A DNA stretch of 64,000 bases from Palsa-601 sp963801185 (lineage in GTDB: Bacteria > Actinomycetota > Acidimicrobiia > Acidimicrobiales > Bog-793): contig CAWDDW010000003.1 of the NCBI GenBank assembly GCA_963801185.1, positions 1,922,001 through 1,986,000 on the forward strand. Direction: 5' to 3'. Positions 18,825 through 29,683 of the stretch are shown here, in pieces; positions within the stretch are counted from its first letter, which is position 1, and each line of letters begins with the position of its first letter. A program made the position numbers and the translations under genes. The notes under the pieces were generated by a model. It saw only the letters and a program-made list of their open reading frames with translations, was not told the DNA's origin and did no database searches.

Positions 18825-19790
18825 TCAGTTCCAGATCGTGACGTAGACCGGCGGGCGGAACTCGCTAGGGCGCACTCCCCTCAAAGGCGCGTGCATCGCG
18901 TGGGTGGCCGCCGGGGTGCCGACGAAACGATGAAAGGCCGCCGACGCCGAGCTGCGACGGTCCGTCGTGAGCATCGTGACGTGCCAGAGCAGCTCGAGGG
19001 GCGTGCCGCGCACAGCGAGGGGAACCAGGCCCTTGCGCTCCGGGTCGTCCAAGACGACGTGGGCGACAGCTGGAGCAATGCCCTGGCCCTGCTCCACCGC
19101 TATCAGCGCGGCCGCGTGGCTCGGGAAGACGCTGATCCGCTCCTCGGGTATCTGCAGCCGGTCGAGCAACGAGCGCACCGGCGAACGCTCGTCACCCGCG
19201 TCCGGTCCGACGAGCCAGGTCTCTTGGGCAAGCGATCTCGGCTCGATCGAAGCCGCCGTGCACAGGTGGTGATCGGGGGCAGCGACGAAGATGAGGCGGT
19301 ATCGGAACAGCGGGCTGCAGTCGAGCCTCGGGAAGCCGTCGGACGACAGCGGCGGGCCTATTGCCACGTCTGCGAGGCGCTCTTGCAGGATCGCGGCCAT
19401 GTCCTCGGTCGAGCAGACCCCGAGGGAGACTTCAATTGCTTTGGCCTTGGCCGTGAACGCCGCGACGAGAGCGGGAGCGACGGACTCGGCCACGTCGCTC
19501 GTCGAAACGACCCGGAGCGTCTCGGGCGCCCCCTGCGCCTGGCGGATTGCGGCCTCGGCCTCGACCGCGAGGCCGACCATCTGCGATGCGATAGGGACCA
19601 GTCGGCGGCCGCCCGGAGTCAGCTCCATCCCGGTCGAGGTGCGTTCGACGAGGTTGTCGCCGAGCTGCTGGCGGAGGGAGGCGAGGGCACTCGACACGGC
19701 AGGCTCCGACACGCCGAGGCTGCGGGCCGCTGCCTTGACCGACCCGAGACGAGCAACGAGCACGAATGCTTCGAGCTGCGTGAGCGTCAT
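18825..19790 (-). CDS. LysR-family regulator, probable regulator of the cox genes
   Basis: 321 residues: N-terminal winged helix-turn-helix (MTLTQLEAFVLVARLGSVKA, with SEPAVSSALASLRQQ as recognition part) and a periplasmic-binding-like effector domain from about residue 90. It is transcribed divergently from coxM across 98 bp that hold an 18-bp palindrome, the usual LysR arrangement. LysR-type regulators often flank form I CO dehydrogenase genes, so activation of coxMSL is the likely role; the effector is unknown. Confidence 0.88.
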   Translation of the reverse strand: MTLTQLEAFVLVARLGSVKAAARSLGVSEPAVSSALASLRQQLGDNLVERTSTGMELTPGGRRLVPIASQMVGLAVEAEAAIRQAQGAPETLRVVSTSDVAESVAPALVAAFTAKAKAIEVSLGVCSTEDMAAILQERLADVAIGPPLSSDGFPRLDCSPLFRYRLIFVAAPDHHLCTAASIEPRSLAQETWLVGPDAGDERSPVRSLLDRLQIPEERISVFPSHAAALIAVEQGQGIAPAVAHVVLDDPERKGLVPLAVRGTPLELLWHVTMLTTDRRSSASAAFHRFVGTPAATHAMHAPLRGVRPSEFRPPVYVTIWN

Positions 19791-19808
19791 CTGCCGCCGA
19801 ACCTATCC

Positions 19809-19826
19809 GATAAGCGATCGCTTATC
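19809..19826. promoter_or_regulatory. 18-bp perfect palindrome between lysR and coxM
   Basis: GATAAGCGATCGCTTATC is self-complementary over 18 bp. It lies 18 bp before the LysR start codon and 62 bp before coxM, the place where a LysR protein binds to repress itself and activate the divergent operon. The core ATAAG/CTTAT arms fit LysR half-sites. Confidence 0.65.
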
Positions 19827-19888
19827 CACGCGTTGACCGGACTCGGCGTTGGCGCGAGGATCACCGGGACGCGGCAAGGGGGGAATCC

Positions 19889-20764
19889 ATGCAGGTACCT
19901 GCTCCAGTCGAGTACGAACGTGCGACCTCGGTCGAGAACGCGATCGCGTTGCTCGAGCGCTACGGGCCCGAGGCCCGGTTGATCGCCGGAGGCCACAGTC
20001 TCATCCCCATGATGAAGCTGCGCCTGGCCCGGCCCGAGGTGCTGATCGACATCAATGACCTTGCCGACCTCGCCTACATCAAACGAGAAGGCGACGAACT
20101 GCGCATCGGCGCCATGGCGCGCCACCGCGAACTTTACGAGTCGCCAGTCGCGTCCGAGTACTTCCCCATCTTCCGCGACGCCGAGCGGGTCATAGCCGAT
20201 CCCGTCGTGCGCAACCGGGGAACCGTCGGTGGGTCGATCTGCCAAGCCGACCCGTCCGAGGACCTGTCGGCCGCCTTCGCGGCGGTCAAGGCCAGCATGG
20301 TCATCCGGTCGTCGTCGGGCGAGCGCACCGTCTCGAGCGTGGAATTCCACCAGGGCCCGTACACGACCGCCGTCGGCGACGGCGAGATCCTCACCGAGAT
20401 CCGAGTGCCGATCAAACCTGGCTGTGGCAGCGCATACGAGAAGGTCGAACGGCGCGTCGGCGACTGGGCGGTCGCGGCCGTCGGCGCCTGCGTACAGCTC
20501 GACGGAGGCACGATCACCGATGCGGGCATCGGCCTTGCCGCTGTCGGTGCCGAGCACTTCCGGGCGGCCGACGCCGAGGACATCCTGCGTGGCGGGCCCG
20601 CCACAGAGGAGCAGTTCGCGTTGGCAGCAGCAGCAGCGGCTGACAGCTGCCACCCGTCGTCGGATCAGCGGGGCCCGGCCGACTACAAGAGGCATCTCGC
20701 TCGAGTGCTGACACTTCGAGCACTGCGCCACGCGGCTGCTCGCGCCAATGGACTGGAGGACTGA
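19889..20764 (+). CDS. coxM: aerobic CO dehydrogenase, FAD-binding medium subunit
   Basis: 291 residues. The VAO/PCMH-type FAD site shows as AGGHSLIPMMKLRLARPE (about residue 30) and NRGTVGGSICQADPSED (about 110), with the CO-dehydrogenase flavoprotein C-terminal domain after residue 175. It passes electrons from the small subunit's Fe-S clusters to the quinone pool. Gene order M-S-L is that of form I CO dehydrogenase. ATG 19889 follows AAGGGGGGA. coxS begins almost at once. Confidence 0.95.
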   Translation: MQVPAPVEYERATSVENAIALLERYGPEARLIAGGHSLIPMMKLRLARPEVLIDINDLADLAYIKREGDELRIGAMARHRELYESPVASEYFPIFRDAERVIADPVVRNRGTVGGSICQADPSEDLSAAFAAVKASMVIRSSSGERTVSSVEFHQGPYTTAVGDGEILTEIRVPIKPGCGSAYEKVERRVGDWAVAAVGACVQLDGGTITDAGIGLAAVGAEHFRAADAEDILRGGPATEEQFALAAAAAADSCHPSSDQRGPADYKRHLARVLTLRALRHAAARANGLED

Positions 20765-20765
20765 C

Positions 20766-21244
20766 ATGCAGGTCACGATGACTGTCAACGGCGAGGAAGT
20801 GACTCGCGACGTCGAGCCGCGCCTGCTCTTGGTCCATTTCATCCGGGAGACCCTCGGATTGACGGGCACCCACTGGGGCTGTGACACGTCCAACTGCGGG
20901 ACGTGTGTGCTGTGGATGGACGGCGAGCCCGTGAAGAGCTGCACGGTGCTCACGCCGATGGCGTCCGGCCGCGAGATACGTACCGTCGAGGACCTCGAGC
21001 AAGGCGGCACGCTCGACCCGATCCAACAGGGCTTCATCAGCCAGCACGGCCTGCAGTGCGGATTCTGCACCCCCGGGATGATGATGACCTGCCGCCACCT
21101 GCTCGATCACAACCCGGATCCGAGCGAGCACGAGATCCGGGTGGCGATCTCAGGGCAGATCTGTCGTTGCACAGGCTACGAGAACATCGTGCGGGCAGTT
21201 CGGTGGGCAGCAGAGCACCCCGCGTCCGAGGAGGTAAGCGCCTG

Positions 21245-21245
<1 letters not shown>
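20766..21245 (+). CDS. coxS: aerobic CO dehydrogenase, [2Fe-2S] small subunit
   Basis: 159 residues with both clusters intact: plant-ferredoxin type Cys39, Cys44, Cys47, Cys59 and the helical-domain cluster Cys98, Cys101, Cys133, Cys135 (CGFCTPG and CRCTGY). It carries electrons from the molybdenum site to FAD. ATG 20766 is chosen, one base after the coxM stop, with GGAGG just before. Its stop overlaps the coxL start. Confidence 0.96.
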
Positions 21246-23617
<2,372 letters not shown>

Positions 23618-23627
23618 GCAGCACTGC

Positions 23628-24548
23628 GTGACCGGTGCCGGTTACAACATCCGCGAGAAGGCCGAGCGCCTCCGGTCGGACAGGCGGGCATTCGTGACCG
23701 CGACGGTGGTGCGGGCCGAGAAACCGACCTCCGCCAAGGCCGGCGACAGTGCGCTCGTGCTCGACGATGGAACGGTGATCGGTTTTGTCGGGGGTGAGTG
23801 CGCGGAGACGAGCGTGCAGGTGCAGGCGCTCGCCACGCTGACGACCGGCGACCCAGTGCTGCTCAGGATCACTCCGGAAGCGGTAGTGCCTGGAGACCAG
23901 CCGCAAGCGACCGAGTCGGGCACGGTGACGGTGCACAATCCATGTCTCTCCGGGGGGGCACTGGAGATCTTCCTGGAGCCTTCCGTGCCGTCATCGCTGG
24001 TCATCGTGCACGGAGATGCGCCGATCGCCCGAGCGGTGCGAGAGCTGGCGAGCTGGCTCGGATTCGACGCACGTGACTCCGGTGCGGACGTGCCCCCGGA
24101 CGCCGATGCCGTCGTCATAGCGTCACACGGTGGCCAGGAGAAGGCGATGATCGAGCGAGCGCTGCGAGCCGGGGTGCCGTACATCGGGCTGATCGCGTCT
24201 CCCCGGCGCGGGAGGGCTGTCCTTCACGAGCTCGCCCTCGGTGATCCCGACCTCGCTCGAGTGCACACGCCGGCCGGGATCGACATCGGCTGCAGGACAC
24301 CCGAAGAGGTCGCACTCTCGGTGCTCGCCGAAATCGTGTCGGTCCGCCCGCGCGCCGAACGGGCGCGGAGCTCGGTGTCCGAGCCGGCTGGGGACGCACC
24401 GGTCGCGACCGATCCCGTCTGTCACATGAGCGTGGCGGTCGTTGACGGCTCGCTTCGCAGCGACCATCAGGGCACGCGTTACTACTTCTGTGGCCCTGGC
24501 TGCGAGCAGGCGTTCCTGGCCGATCCGGATGTGTTCGTGCGACGGTGA
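23628..24548 (+). CDS. coxF: CoxF/XdhC-family CO dehydrogenase maturation factor with YHS domain
   Basis: 306 residues. N-terminal XdhC/CoxI domain (VGGECAETSVQVQAL, residues ~15-90), C-terminal XdhC Rossmann domain (~120-230, GLIASPRRGRAVLHEL), then a YHS domain (~255-303, DPVCHMSVAV, YYFCGPGCEQAFLADPD) that may bind a metal. XdhC proteins deliver a matured Mo cofactor to molybdenum hydroxylases; the YHS part could relate to the Cu of the Mo-Cu site (inference). GTG 23628 starts 11 bp after coxL, and its TGA overlaps coxD. Confidence 0.88.
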   Translation: MTGAGYNIREKAERLRSDRRAFVTATVVRAEKPTSAKAGDSALVLDDGTVIGFVGGECAETSVQVQALATLTTGDPVLLRITPEAVVPGDQPQATESGTVTVHNPCLSGGALEIFLEPSVPSSLVIVHGDAPIARAVRELASWLGFDARDSGADVPPDADAVVIASHGGQEKAMIERALRAGVPYIGLIASPRRGRAVLHELALGDPDLARVHTPAGIDIGCRTPEEVALSVLAEIVSVRPRAERARSSVSEPAGDAPVATDPVCHMSVAVVDGSLRSDHQGTRYYFCGPGCEQAFLADPDVFVRR

Positions 24549-25417
24549 TGTCTCTCGACCCGAGCACGCTCTGCCAACAGCTCGACAACGTCGACTATCT
24601 CGCCGATCGCGGTCTCGCGACGGCGCTGTACCTCGCCGCGGAGCTGCCTCAGCCCATCTTGTTGGAGGGCGAGGTGGGCGTGGGCAAGACGGAGGCCGCC
24701 AAAGCGCTGGCTCAGGTGCTCGACACTCCATTGCTCAGACTGCAGTGCTACGAGGGAATCGACGCGTCCGAGGCGTTGTACGAATGGAACTACCCGCGCC
24801 AGCTGCTCAGCATCCGGCTAGCCGAGGCGGCCGGCGCCTCTATCACCGAAGACGACCTGTTCGGCCCCGATCATCTCATCGCCCGCCCTCTGCTTCAGGC
24901 AATCGAGCACTCCGGGCCGAGACCAGTCGTCTTGTTGATCGATGAGATCGACCGTGCCGACGACGAGTTCGAGGCTTTCTTGTTGCAGCTGCTCGGCGAG
25001 GCGGCGGTCACGATCCCAGAGCTCGGAACGCGCCACGCGATCCACGCCCCGATCGTGGTGCTGACCTCGAATCGGACTCGGGACCTGAGCGATGCCCTCA
25101 AACGCCGGTGCCTCTACTACTGGATCGACTACCCGGCGGTGGAAGCGGTCGCGAGGATCGTGCGGCGGCGCGTGCCGGCAGCGAGCACGACCATCGCCGA
25201 GCAGGTTGCCGCGGCGACCGCCCGACTGCGCGCCCTCGACCTGCAGAAGTCGCCAGGAGTGGCGGAGACAATCGACTGGGCGGCCGCGCTCGCGGTGCTC
25301 GGAGCGGAGCGGCTCTTGCCGGAGCTGGTGGAAGTCTCGCTCGGTTCGGTGCTCAAGTACCGGGAGGACCAGGCCCTTGTTCGAGAGCGTGGGCTCGCAT
25401 GGGTAGTCGGCGAATAG
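24548..25417 (+). CDS. coxD: CoxD-like MoxR-family AAA+ ATPase
   Basis: 289 residues. Walker A is EGEVGVGKTEAAK, Walker B is VVLLIDEIDRADDEFE, and the sensor motif is VVLTSNRTRDLSDALKRRCL. CoxD is the AAA+ chaperone needed to build the copper-sulfur part of the CO dehydrogenase active site, working with CoxE. ATG 24548 overlaps the coxF TGA by one base. The stop lies 24 bp from the oppositely oriented coxE stop. Confidence 0.93.
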   Translation: MSLDPSTLCQQLDNVDYLADRGLATALYLAAELPQPILLEGEVGVGKTEAAKALAQVLDTPLLRLQCYEGIDASEALYEWNYPRQLLSIRLAEAAGASITEDDLFGPDHLIARPLLQAIEHSGPRPVVLLIDEIDRADDEFEAFLLQLLGEAAVTIPELGTRHAIHAPIVVLTSNRTRDLSDALKRRCLYYWIDYPAVEAVARIVRRRVPAASTTIAEQVAAATARLRALDLQKSPGVAETIDWAAALAVLGAERLLPELVEVSLGSVLKYREDQALVRERGLAWVVGE

Positions 25418-25441
25418 AGGATCAGGAGCAGTGATCCCAGC

Positions 25442-26587
25442 TCAGGAAGGGTCGGCGAGCGCTGCCATCGCGTCCCTTAGCGCTACGAGCGTGTTGCCGC
25501 TCACAAGCGCGTCGCAGTAGGGGAGAGCGGCCGCCATGCCGCCGGCCAAGGGCGCGTAGCCGGGCGCCGCTCGGCGCGGGTTGATCCACACGATCCGGTG
25601 CGCCAGTCGGCCCAGCCGAGCCATCTGCTCTGCGACCAGGCCAGGCTCGTCTCGGTCCCAGCCGTCGGAGAGGATCACGATGACTGCTCCACGGGCCATG
25701 CCGGGCCGGCCGTGGTCGTCGACGAATTCCTTCAGGGCCGCCCCGATGCGGGTGCCGCCGCTCCAGTCAGGCGCCGTGGCCGCGGCAAGCGCGAGAGCCG
25801 TGTCGGCATCTGCCACCGACAATGCCTTCGTCAGTCTCGTGAGCCGCGTGGCGAAGGTGAAGACCTCCGCGCGCGTGCCCGCAGCCGCCGCGTGCAACAA
25901 CTGGATGCAGGCTCGGGAGTAAGACGTCATGGACCCGGAGATGTCGCACAGCACGACGATCTTGCGGGGACGCGCACGCGCGCGCCTCGTGATCTGTTCG
26001 ATCGGGTCTCCTCCACTGCGCCTGCTCCGGTGGAGCGTCGCCCGAAGGTCGAGCCTGTCACCGTGCCGGTGGCGGCGGTGGCGGCGGGCCGGCCGGAGCG
26101 GGACCGAGAGCCGTATCTCGCGCATCAACTCGCCCAGCTCGCGAAGCTCGTCATCATCGAGCTCTGCAAAGTCAGTGGTAGCGAGCCGCTCGGCACGGCT
26201 CGCGACAAGAACGTCGACCTCTCGCTCGGACTCTTCGCCGCCACCTTCTCCAACCGTGGCACTCCCGCCCTCAGCCGCGGTCAGAGGCTTGCGCCCGGCC
26301 GCCGGATCGCTCCTCGGGCGCTGGTGAGCAGGTGGCGGCGCGTTGTCGTCGCCCCGTGAGTCGGCGAAGTCGTTGAAGCCGCAAAAGACCTGGTCGAAGA
26401 CACGATCGTAGGCGCCGAGGTAGGCGTGGTCGGTCACGAGGGTGACCCGGCCGATCAGGCGGAGCTCGTCCAGGTTGACGGGGGCGCTGAGGTCGGTGCC
26501 GCGGATGAAGCGACTCAGCTGATCAACCGAGACAGGCACCCCCGCCCGGCGCAGCAGCTCACCGAACGCGGTGGCTACGGACGCCAG
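25442..26587 (-). CDS. coxE: CoxE-like VWA-domain maturation protein
   Basis: About 381 residues. The C-terminal von Willebrand A domain has a full MIDAS metal site (DISGSM plus Thr/Asp: GGTRIG, LSDGWDRDEPG). CoxE partners CoxD in copper insertion. It lies on the strand opposite to coxMSLFD and converges on coxD. The start is uncertain: the longest frame opens at GTG 26731 inside a palindrome, but that stretch has poor codon bias. The first conserved-looking residues follow CTG 26587, which has GGAG eight bases upstream, so I use it. Confidence 0.87.
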   Translation of the reverse strand: MASVATAFGELLRRAGVPVSVDQLSRFIRGTDLSAPVNLDELRLIGRVTLVTDHAYLGAYDRVFDQVFCGFNDFADSRGDDNAPPPAHQRPRSDPAAGRKPLTAAEGGSATVGEGGGEESEREVDVLVASRAERLATTDFAELDDDELRELGELMREIRLSVPLRPARRHRRHRHGDRLDLRATLHRSRRSGGDPIEQITRRARARPRKIVVLCDISGSMTSYSRACIQLLHAAAAGTRAEVFTFATRLTRLTKALSVADADTALALAAATAPDWSGGTRIGAALKEFVDDHGRPGMARGAVIVILSDGWDRDEPGLVAEQMARLGRLAHRIVWINPRRAAPGYAPLAGGMAAALPYCDALVSGNTLVALRDAMAALADPS

Positions 26588-26718
26588 GTCTGCATCTCCG
26601 TCGCGAGATCCTCGATGGCGTGATCCTACGGCCGGCGCCTGTTCCAGGTCACGGTGAGCGCGTTTGAGCCGGCGATCTCGAGGTTCGGCGCGACCGCCGT
26701 CCGCCCGGGAATCGCAAA

Positions 26719-26760
26719 TCGTGTAGCTCACGTCGCGCCGGCGCGACGTGAGCTACACGA
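26719..26760. repeat. 42-bp perfect palindrome without spacer
   Basis: Arms of 21 bp (26719-26739 and 26740-26760) are exact reverse complements with no loop; the left arm includes GTGTAGCTCACGTCGCG. It lies between the coxE start and the DUF1707 gene start. It could be a regulatory site, a cruciform or a REP-like element. No T-run follows, so a simple terminator is unlikely. Confidence 0.9.
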
Positions 26761-26873
26761 GATGGAATCAGCGCCCTGCCCCGCCCTGTCCCGCCACGGG
26801 CCTGCCCTGCCCGCCCGCGCTGCGAAGCGCCAGCGGCCCTACTCGCGCGCGCAACTCTGGCACCATTGTTGCG

Positions 26874-27344
26874 ATGAGCACGCTCCCAGGGGACCCTAGG
26901 CGCCTTCGGACCGAGCCGACCGAGGTCGACCGCGCACGCGTGGTGGCCTTGTTGCGCAATCAGGCGGCAGAGGGCCGACTGAGCTCGCGCGAGCTCGAGG
27001 AGCGGATCGAGCAGGTGTTCCGCGCCAGCTCGCTCGCCGCCCTCGATGCCCTCGTGACGCGGGTCGACAGCTCAGCCCGCGTGCAGGCCGATTTCGTGCT
27101 GGCGCACGGCATCGAGCCCCCACGCCCGCGCAAGCGGGAGCGGTCGTTCCTCGAGCGGCAGCTGTGGTATTCGGGCGCCTTCCTCGTGTTCTGGGTCGCC
27201 GTGTGGTTGGTGACCGGGATGGGGCTCATCTGGTTCGTGCTGATCCTCTTGACGGTCGCCACCGGCTTCACCTATCGGATCGCACGAGGCGATCGCAAGA
27301 AGGGGCTGTTCGGCGCCGGGAGCCGCGGGAGCCTCGGCCGCTGA
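26874..27344 (+). CDS. DUF1707 protein with two membrane helices
   Basis: 156 residues. The DUF1707 domain spans about residues 10-65 (RLSSRELEERIEQVFRASSL), a short helical domain common in actinobacterial membrane proteins. Two hydrophobic helices follow (YSGAFLVFWVAVWLVTGM and LIWFVLILLTVATGF). A basic tail ends the protein. ATG 26874 (MSTLPGDP) is chosen since the longer upstream frame runs into the palindrome and has no family likeness. Function unknown. Confidence 0.82.
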   Translation: MSTLPGDPRRLRTEPTEVDRARVVALLRNQAAEGRLSSRELEERIEQVFRASSLAALDALVTRVDSSARVQADFVLAHGIEPPRPRKRERSFLERQLWYSGAFLVFWVAVWLVTGMGLIWFVLILLTVATGFTYRIARGDRKKGLFGAGSRGSLGR

Positions 27345-27366
27345 GGCGAGATCTGAGGCGCTCGGG

Positions 27367-28947
27367 ATGGCTCGGTTAGCTCCGTTCGCCTCCCGTTACG
27401 CCTGCACGGGGATGGTCTGTGCCGTGGATCACCTCGCGGCCGGAGCTGGCGTCGCGACCATGCGGGTGGGCGGCAACGCTGCTGACGCCGCCGTTGCGAC
27501 GAGCGCCGTGCTGGCGGTGACGACGCAGCACATGTGCGGGATGGGCGGTGACCTCTTTGCCGTCGTCCATCGTGACGGGGAGGCGCCCGTCGCCCTCAAC
27601 TCGAGCGGCAGAGCAGGTTCGGGTGCCGATCCCGAGCGCCTGCGGGAAGAAGGCCACACCTTCATGCCTCCGGCCGGCGACATCCGGTCGGTGCCGGTGC
27701 CCGGGTGCGTGGACGGCTGGCTTGCCCTGCACGCGCGCTTCGGGTGCTTACCCCTCGCAGACGTGCTGGAGCCGGCTCGCCGTTATGCGGCCGACGGGTT
27801 CCCGGCCTCGCCGATGTTGGCCGGCGCGGCACGCATCGTGGCGGACTTGCCGGGGGGCGCGGCGTTCAAGGCCGCCACCCACCCGGGCGCTGTCGTCCAC
27901 CGCCCGGGCGTCGCCCGTGCGTTGGCAGCTGTGGCGCACGGCGGCCGCGAGGCCTTCTACGGGGGCGAGTTCGGTGAGGGACTCCTGCGCCTCGGAGGCG
28001 GCGAGTACTCCGAGGCGGACCTCGGTGCGTCATCGGCCGACTGGGTCACGCCGCTGTCAGTGGATGCACTCGGGGCTCGCCTTTGGACCACTCCGCCGAA
28101 CTCGCAGGGTTATCTGACTCTCGCGGCGGCGTGGATCGCCGGAGGACTGCCGCTCCCCGACGACCCCGACGACCCGCTGTGGGCCCATCTCACGATCGAG
28201 TCGGCGCGCCAGGCCGCTTTCGACCGCAACGACGTGCTGCACGAGCACGCCGACGGTCCCGCCCTCATCTCGGAAGAGCGCCTCTCGCCTCGGCGGGCCG
28301 CCATCCTCGAAGAGCGGGCAGCCGTTCTCGGCGACAAGAACCGCGCCGGAGGGACCATCTCGCTCTGCGCCGTCGACTCCGATCGACTGGCGGTCTCGCT
28401 GATCCAGTCGAACGCGAGCGGTTTTGGCGCGGGGTTGGCCGAGACCGGGACGGGGATCTTCTTGCAGAACAGGGGAGTGGGCTTCTCCTTGGAGCCGGCC
28501 CACCCGGCCGAGTACGGCCCGGGTCGCCGGCCGCCCCACACGCTCTCGCCCGCCCTCGTCACATCAGGCGATCACCGGTTGCAGATGGCTCTCGGAACGA
28601 TGGGGGGAGACTCCCAGCCGCAGATCCTCTTGCAGCTGCTGTGCCGGATGCTGCGCTCGGGCGAGGGGGTGGGCGACGCCGTCTCTGCTGGTCGCTGGGT
28701 CCTGTCCAATCCCGGCGAGACACGAGGTTTCACGACTTGGGACGCCGGCGGTGACGTCCGGGTCGAGCTCGAGGCGAATGCGCCCGACGGATGGATCGAA
28801 GGGCTCGAGAGGCGGGGGCATGTCGTCAGTCGTCACCGCCGGGTCGATCACGGTTTCGGGCACGCGAACGTGATCGCCTGCCGTGAGGGATACCTCGAAG
28901 GGGCGAGCGATCCCCGAGCGCTCGCGGGAGCGGCCGCTGGCTATTGA
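27367..28947 (+). CDS. ggt: gamma-glutamyltransferase family protein (Ntn-hydrolase)
   Basis: 526 residues. N-terminal GGT features include GNAADAAVATSAVL and GMGGDLFAV; the autocatalytic Thr is probably that in RAGGTISLCAVDSD (about residue 332), which would become the N-terminus of the small subunit. A GTMGGDSQPQILLQ motif near the end fits the family. No signal peptide is seen, so this is more like the cytosolic acylase/oxamate-type branch of GGTs. The SNASGFGAG segment replaces the usual substrate loop, so the substrate is uncertain. Confidence 0.88.
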   Translation: MARLAPFASRYACTGMVCAVDHLAAGAGVATMRVGGNAADAAVATSAVLAVTTQHMCGMGGDLFAVVHRDGEAPVALNSSGRAGSGADPERLREEGHTFMPPAGDIRSVPVPGCVDGWLALHARFGCLPLADVLEPARRYAADGFPASPMLAGAARIVADLPGGAAFKAATHPGAVVHRPGVARALAAVAHGGREAFYGGEFGEGLLRLGGGEYSEADLGASSADWVTPLSVDALGARLWTTPPNSQGYLTLAAAWIAGGLPLPDDPDDPLWAHLTIESARQAAFDRNDVLHEHADGPALISEERLSPRRAAILEERAAVLGDKNRAGGTISLCAVDSDRLAVSLIQSNASGFGAGLAETGTGIFLQNRGVGFSLEPAHPAEYGPGRRPPHTLSPALVTSGDHRLQMALGTMGGDSQPQILLQLLCRMLRSGEGVGDAVSAGRWVLSNPGETRGFTTWDAGGDVRVELEANAPDGWIEGLERRGHVVSRHRRVDHGFGHANVIACREGYLEGASDPRALAGAAAGY

Positions 28948-28990
28948 AGTCGCGTGGCGTCCCACCGGCTGATCGTGGTGGGCGCGGCGC

Positions 28991-29683
28991 TCAATCGAGG
29001 CGCCTCTCGGCGGCCCAGCGGGTCAGCTGGTGCCGGGTCGAGAGCTGCAGCTTGCGGAGAACGGCGGAGACATGGCTCTCAACCGTCTTCACCGAGATCG
29101 AAAGCTCGCGGGCCAGCTCTTTGTACGAGTAGCCGCGGGCGATGAGGCGGAGGACTTCCCGTTCACGAGCGGTCAGCTGGTCGAGCTCGGGATCGAAGCT
29201 GGGAGCGACGACTTCGCTGCCGGCAGCGCCCGGGAGTGCCGCCATCTCGGCGAACGCGTCGAGGACGAAACCTGCGAGCCGCGGCGAGAAGACCGCGTCT
29301 CCACCAGCGACCCGCTTGACGGCCTCGACGAGGTCGGCGCCCGAGATCGTCTTCGTGACGTAGCCCCGCGCGCCTGCGCGGATGACCCCTATGACGTCCT
29401 CTGGAGCGTCGGAGACCGAGAGAGCGAGGAATCTCACGCCGTCGGCCTCGCGAACCCGCCGGATCGCCTCGACCACGGCCTTGCCTCCACCGCCCGGGAG
29501 GTGGACGTCGAGCAGCACCACATCGGGCAGTCTCTCGCGGATGAGCTCGATGGCGGCCTCCACCTCGTCCGCCTCCCCGACGACGGTCACGCTGTCGCCG
29601 AGCTCCGCCTTCACCCCGACCCGGAACAGAGCGTGGTCGTCGACGAGGAACACAGTCGGCAGCCGCTCGGAGGGCTCGCTCAT
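28991..29683 (-). CDS. NarL/LuxR-type response regulator
   Basis: 230 residues. Receiver domain (about 8-130) with acidic pair DDH and phospho-Asp in VVLLDVHLPGGGGKAV, switch Ser in ALSVSD and Lys in YVTKTI; LuxR-type helix-turn-helix at 165-225 (LTAREREVLRLIARGYSYKE). Its ATG overlaps the TGA of the kinase gene by four bases (ATGA), so both are co-translated. Confidence 0.94.
   Translation of the reverse strand: MSEPSERLPTVFLVDDHALFRVGVKAELGDSVTVVGEADEVEAAIELIRERLPDVVLLDVHLPGGGGKAVVEAIRRVREADGVRFLALSVSDAPEDVIGVIRAGARGYVTKTISGADLVEAVKRVAGGDAVFSPRLAGFVLDAFAEMAALPGAAGSEVVAPSFDPELDQLTAREREVLRLIARGYSYKELARELSISVKTVESHVSAVLRKLQLSTRHQLTRWAAERRLD

Noticed and set aside
26588..26731. Extension of coxE to GTG 26731
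   Set aside because: The added 48 codons have low third-position G/C, no conserved look, and begin inside the palindrome.
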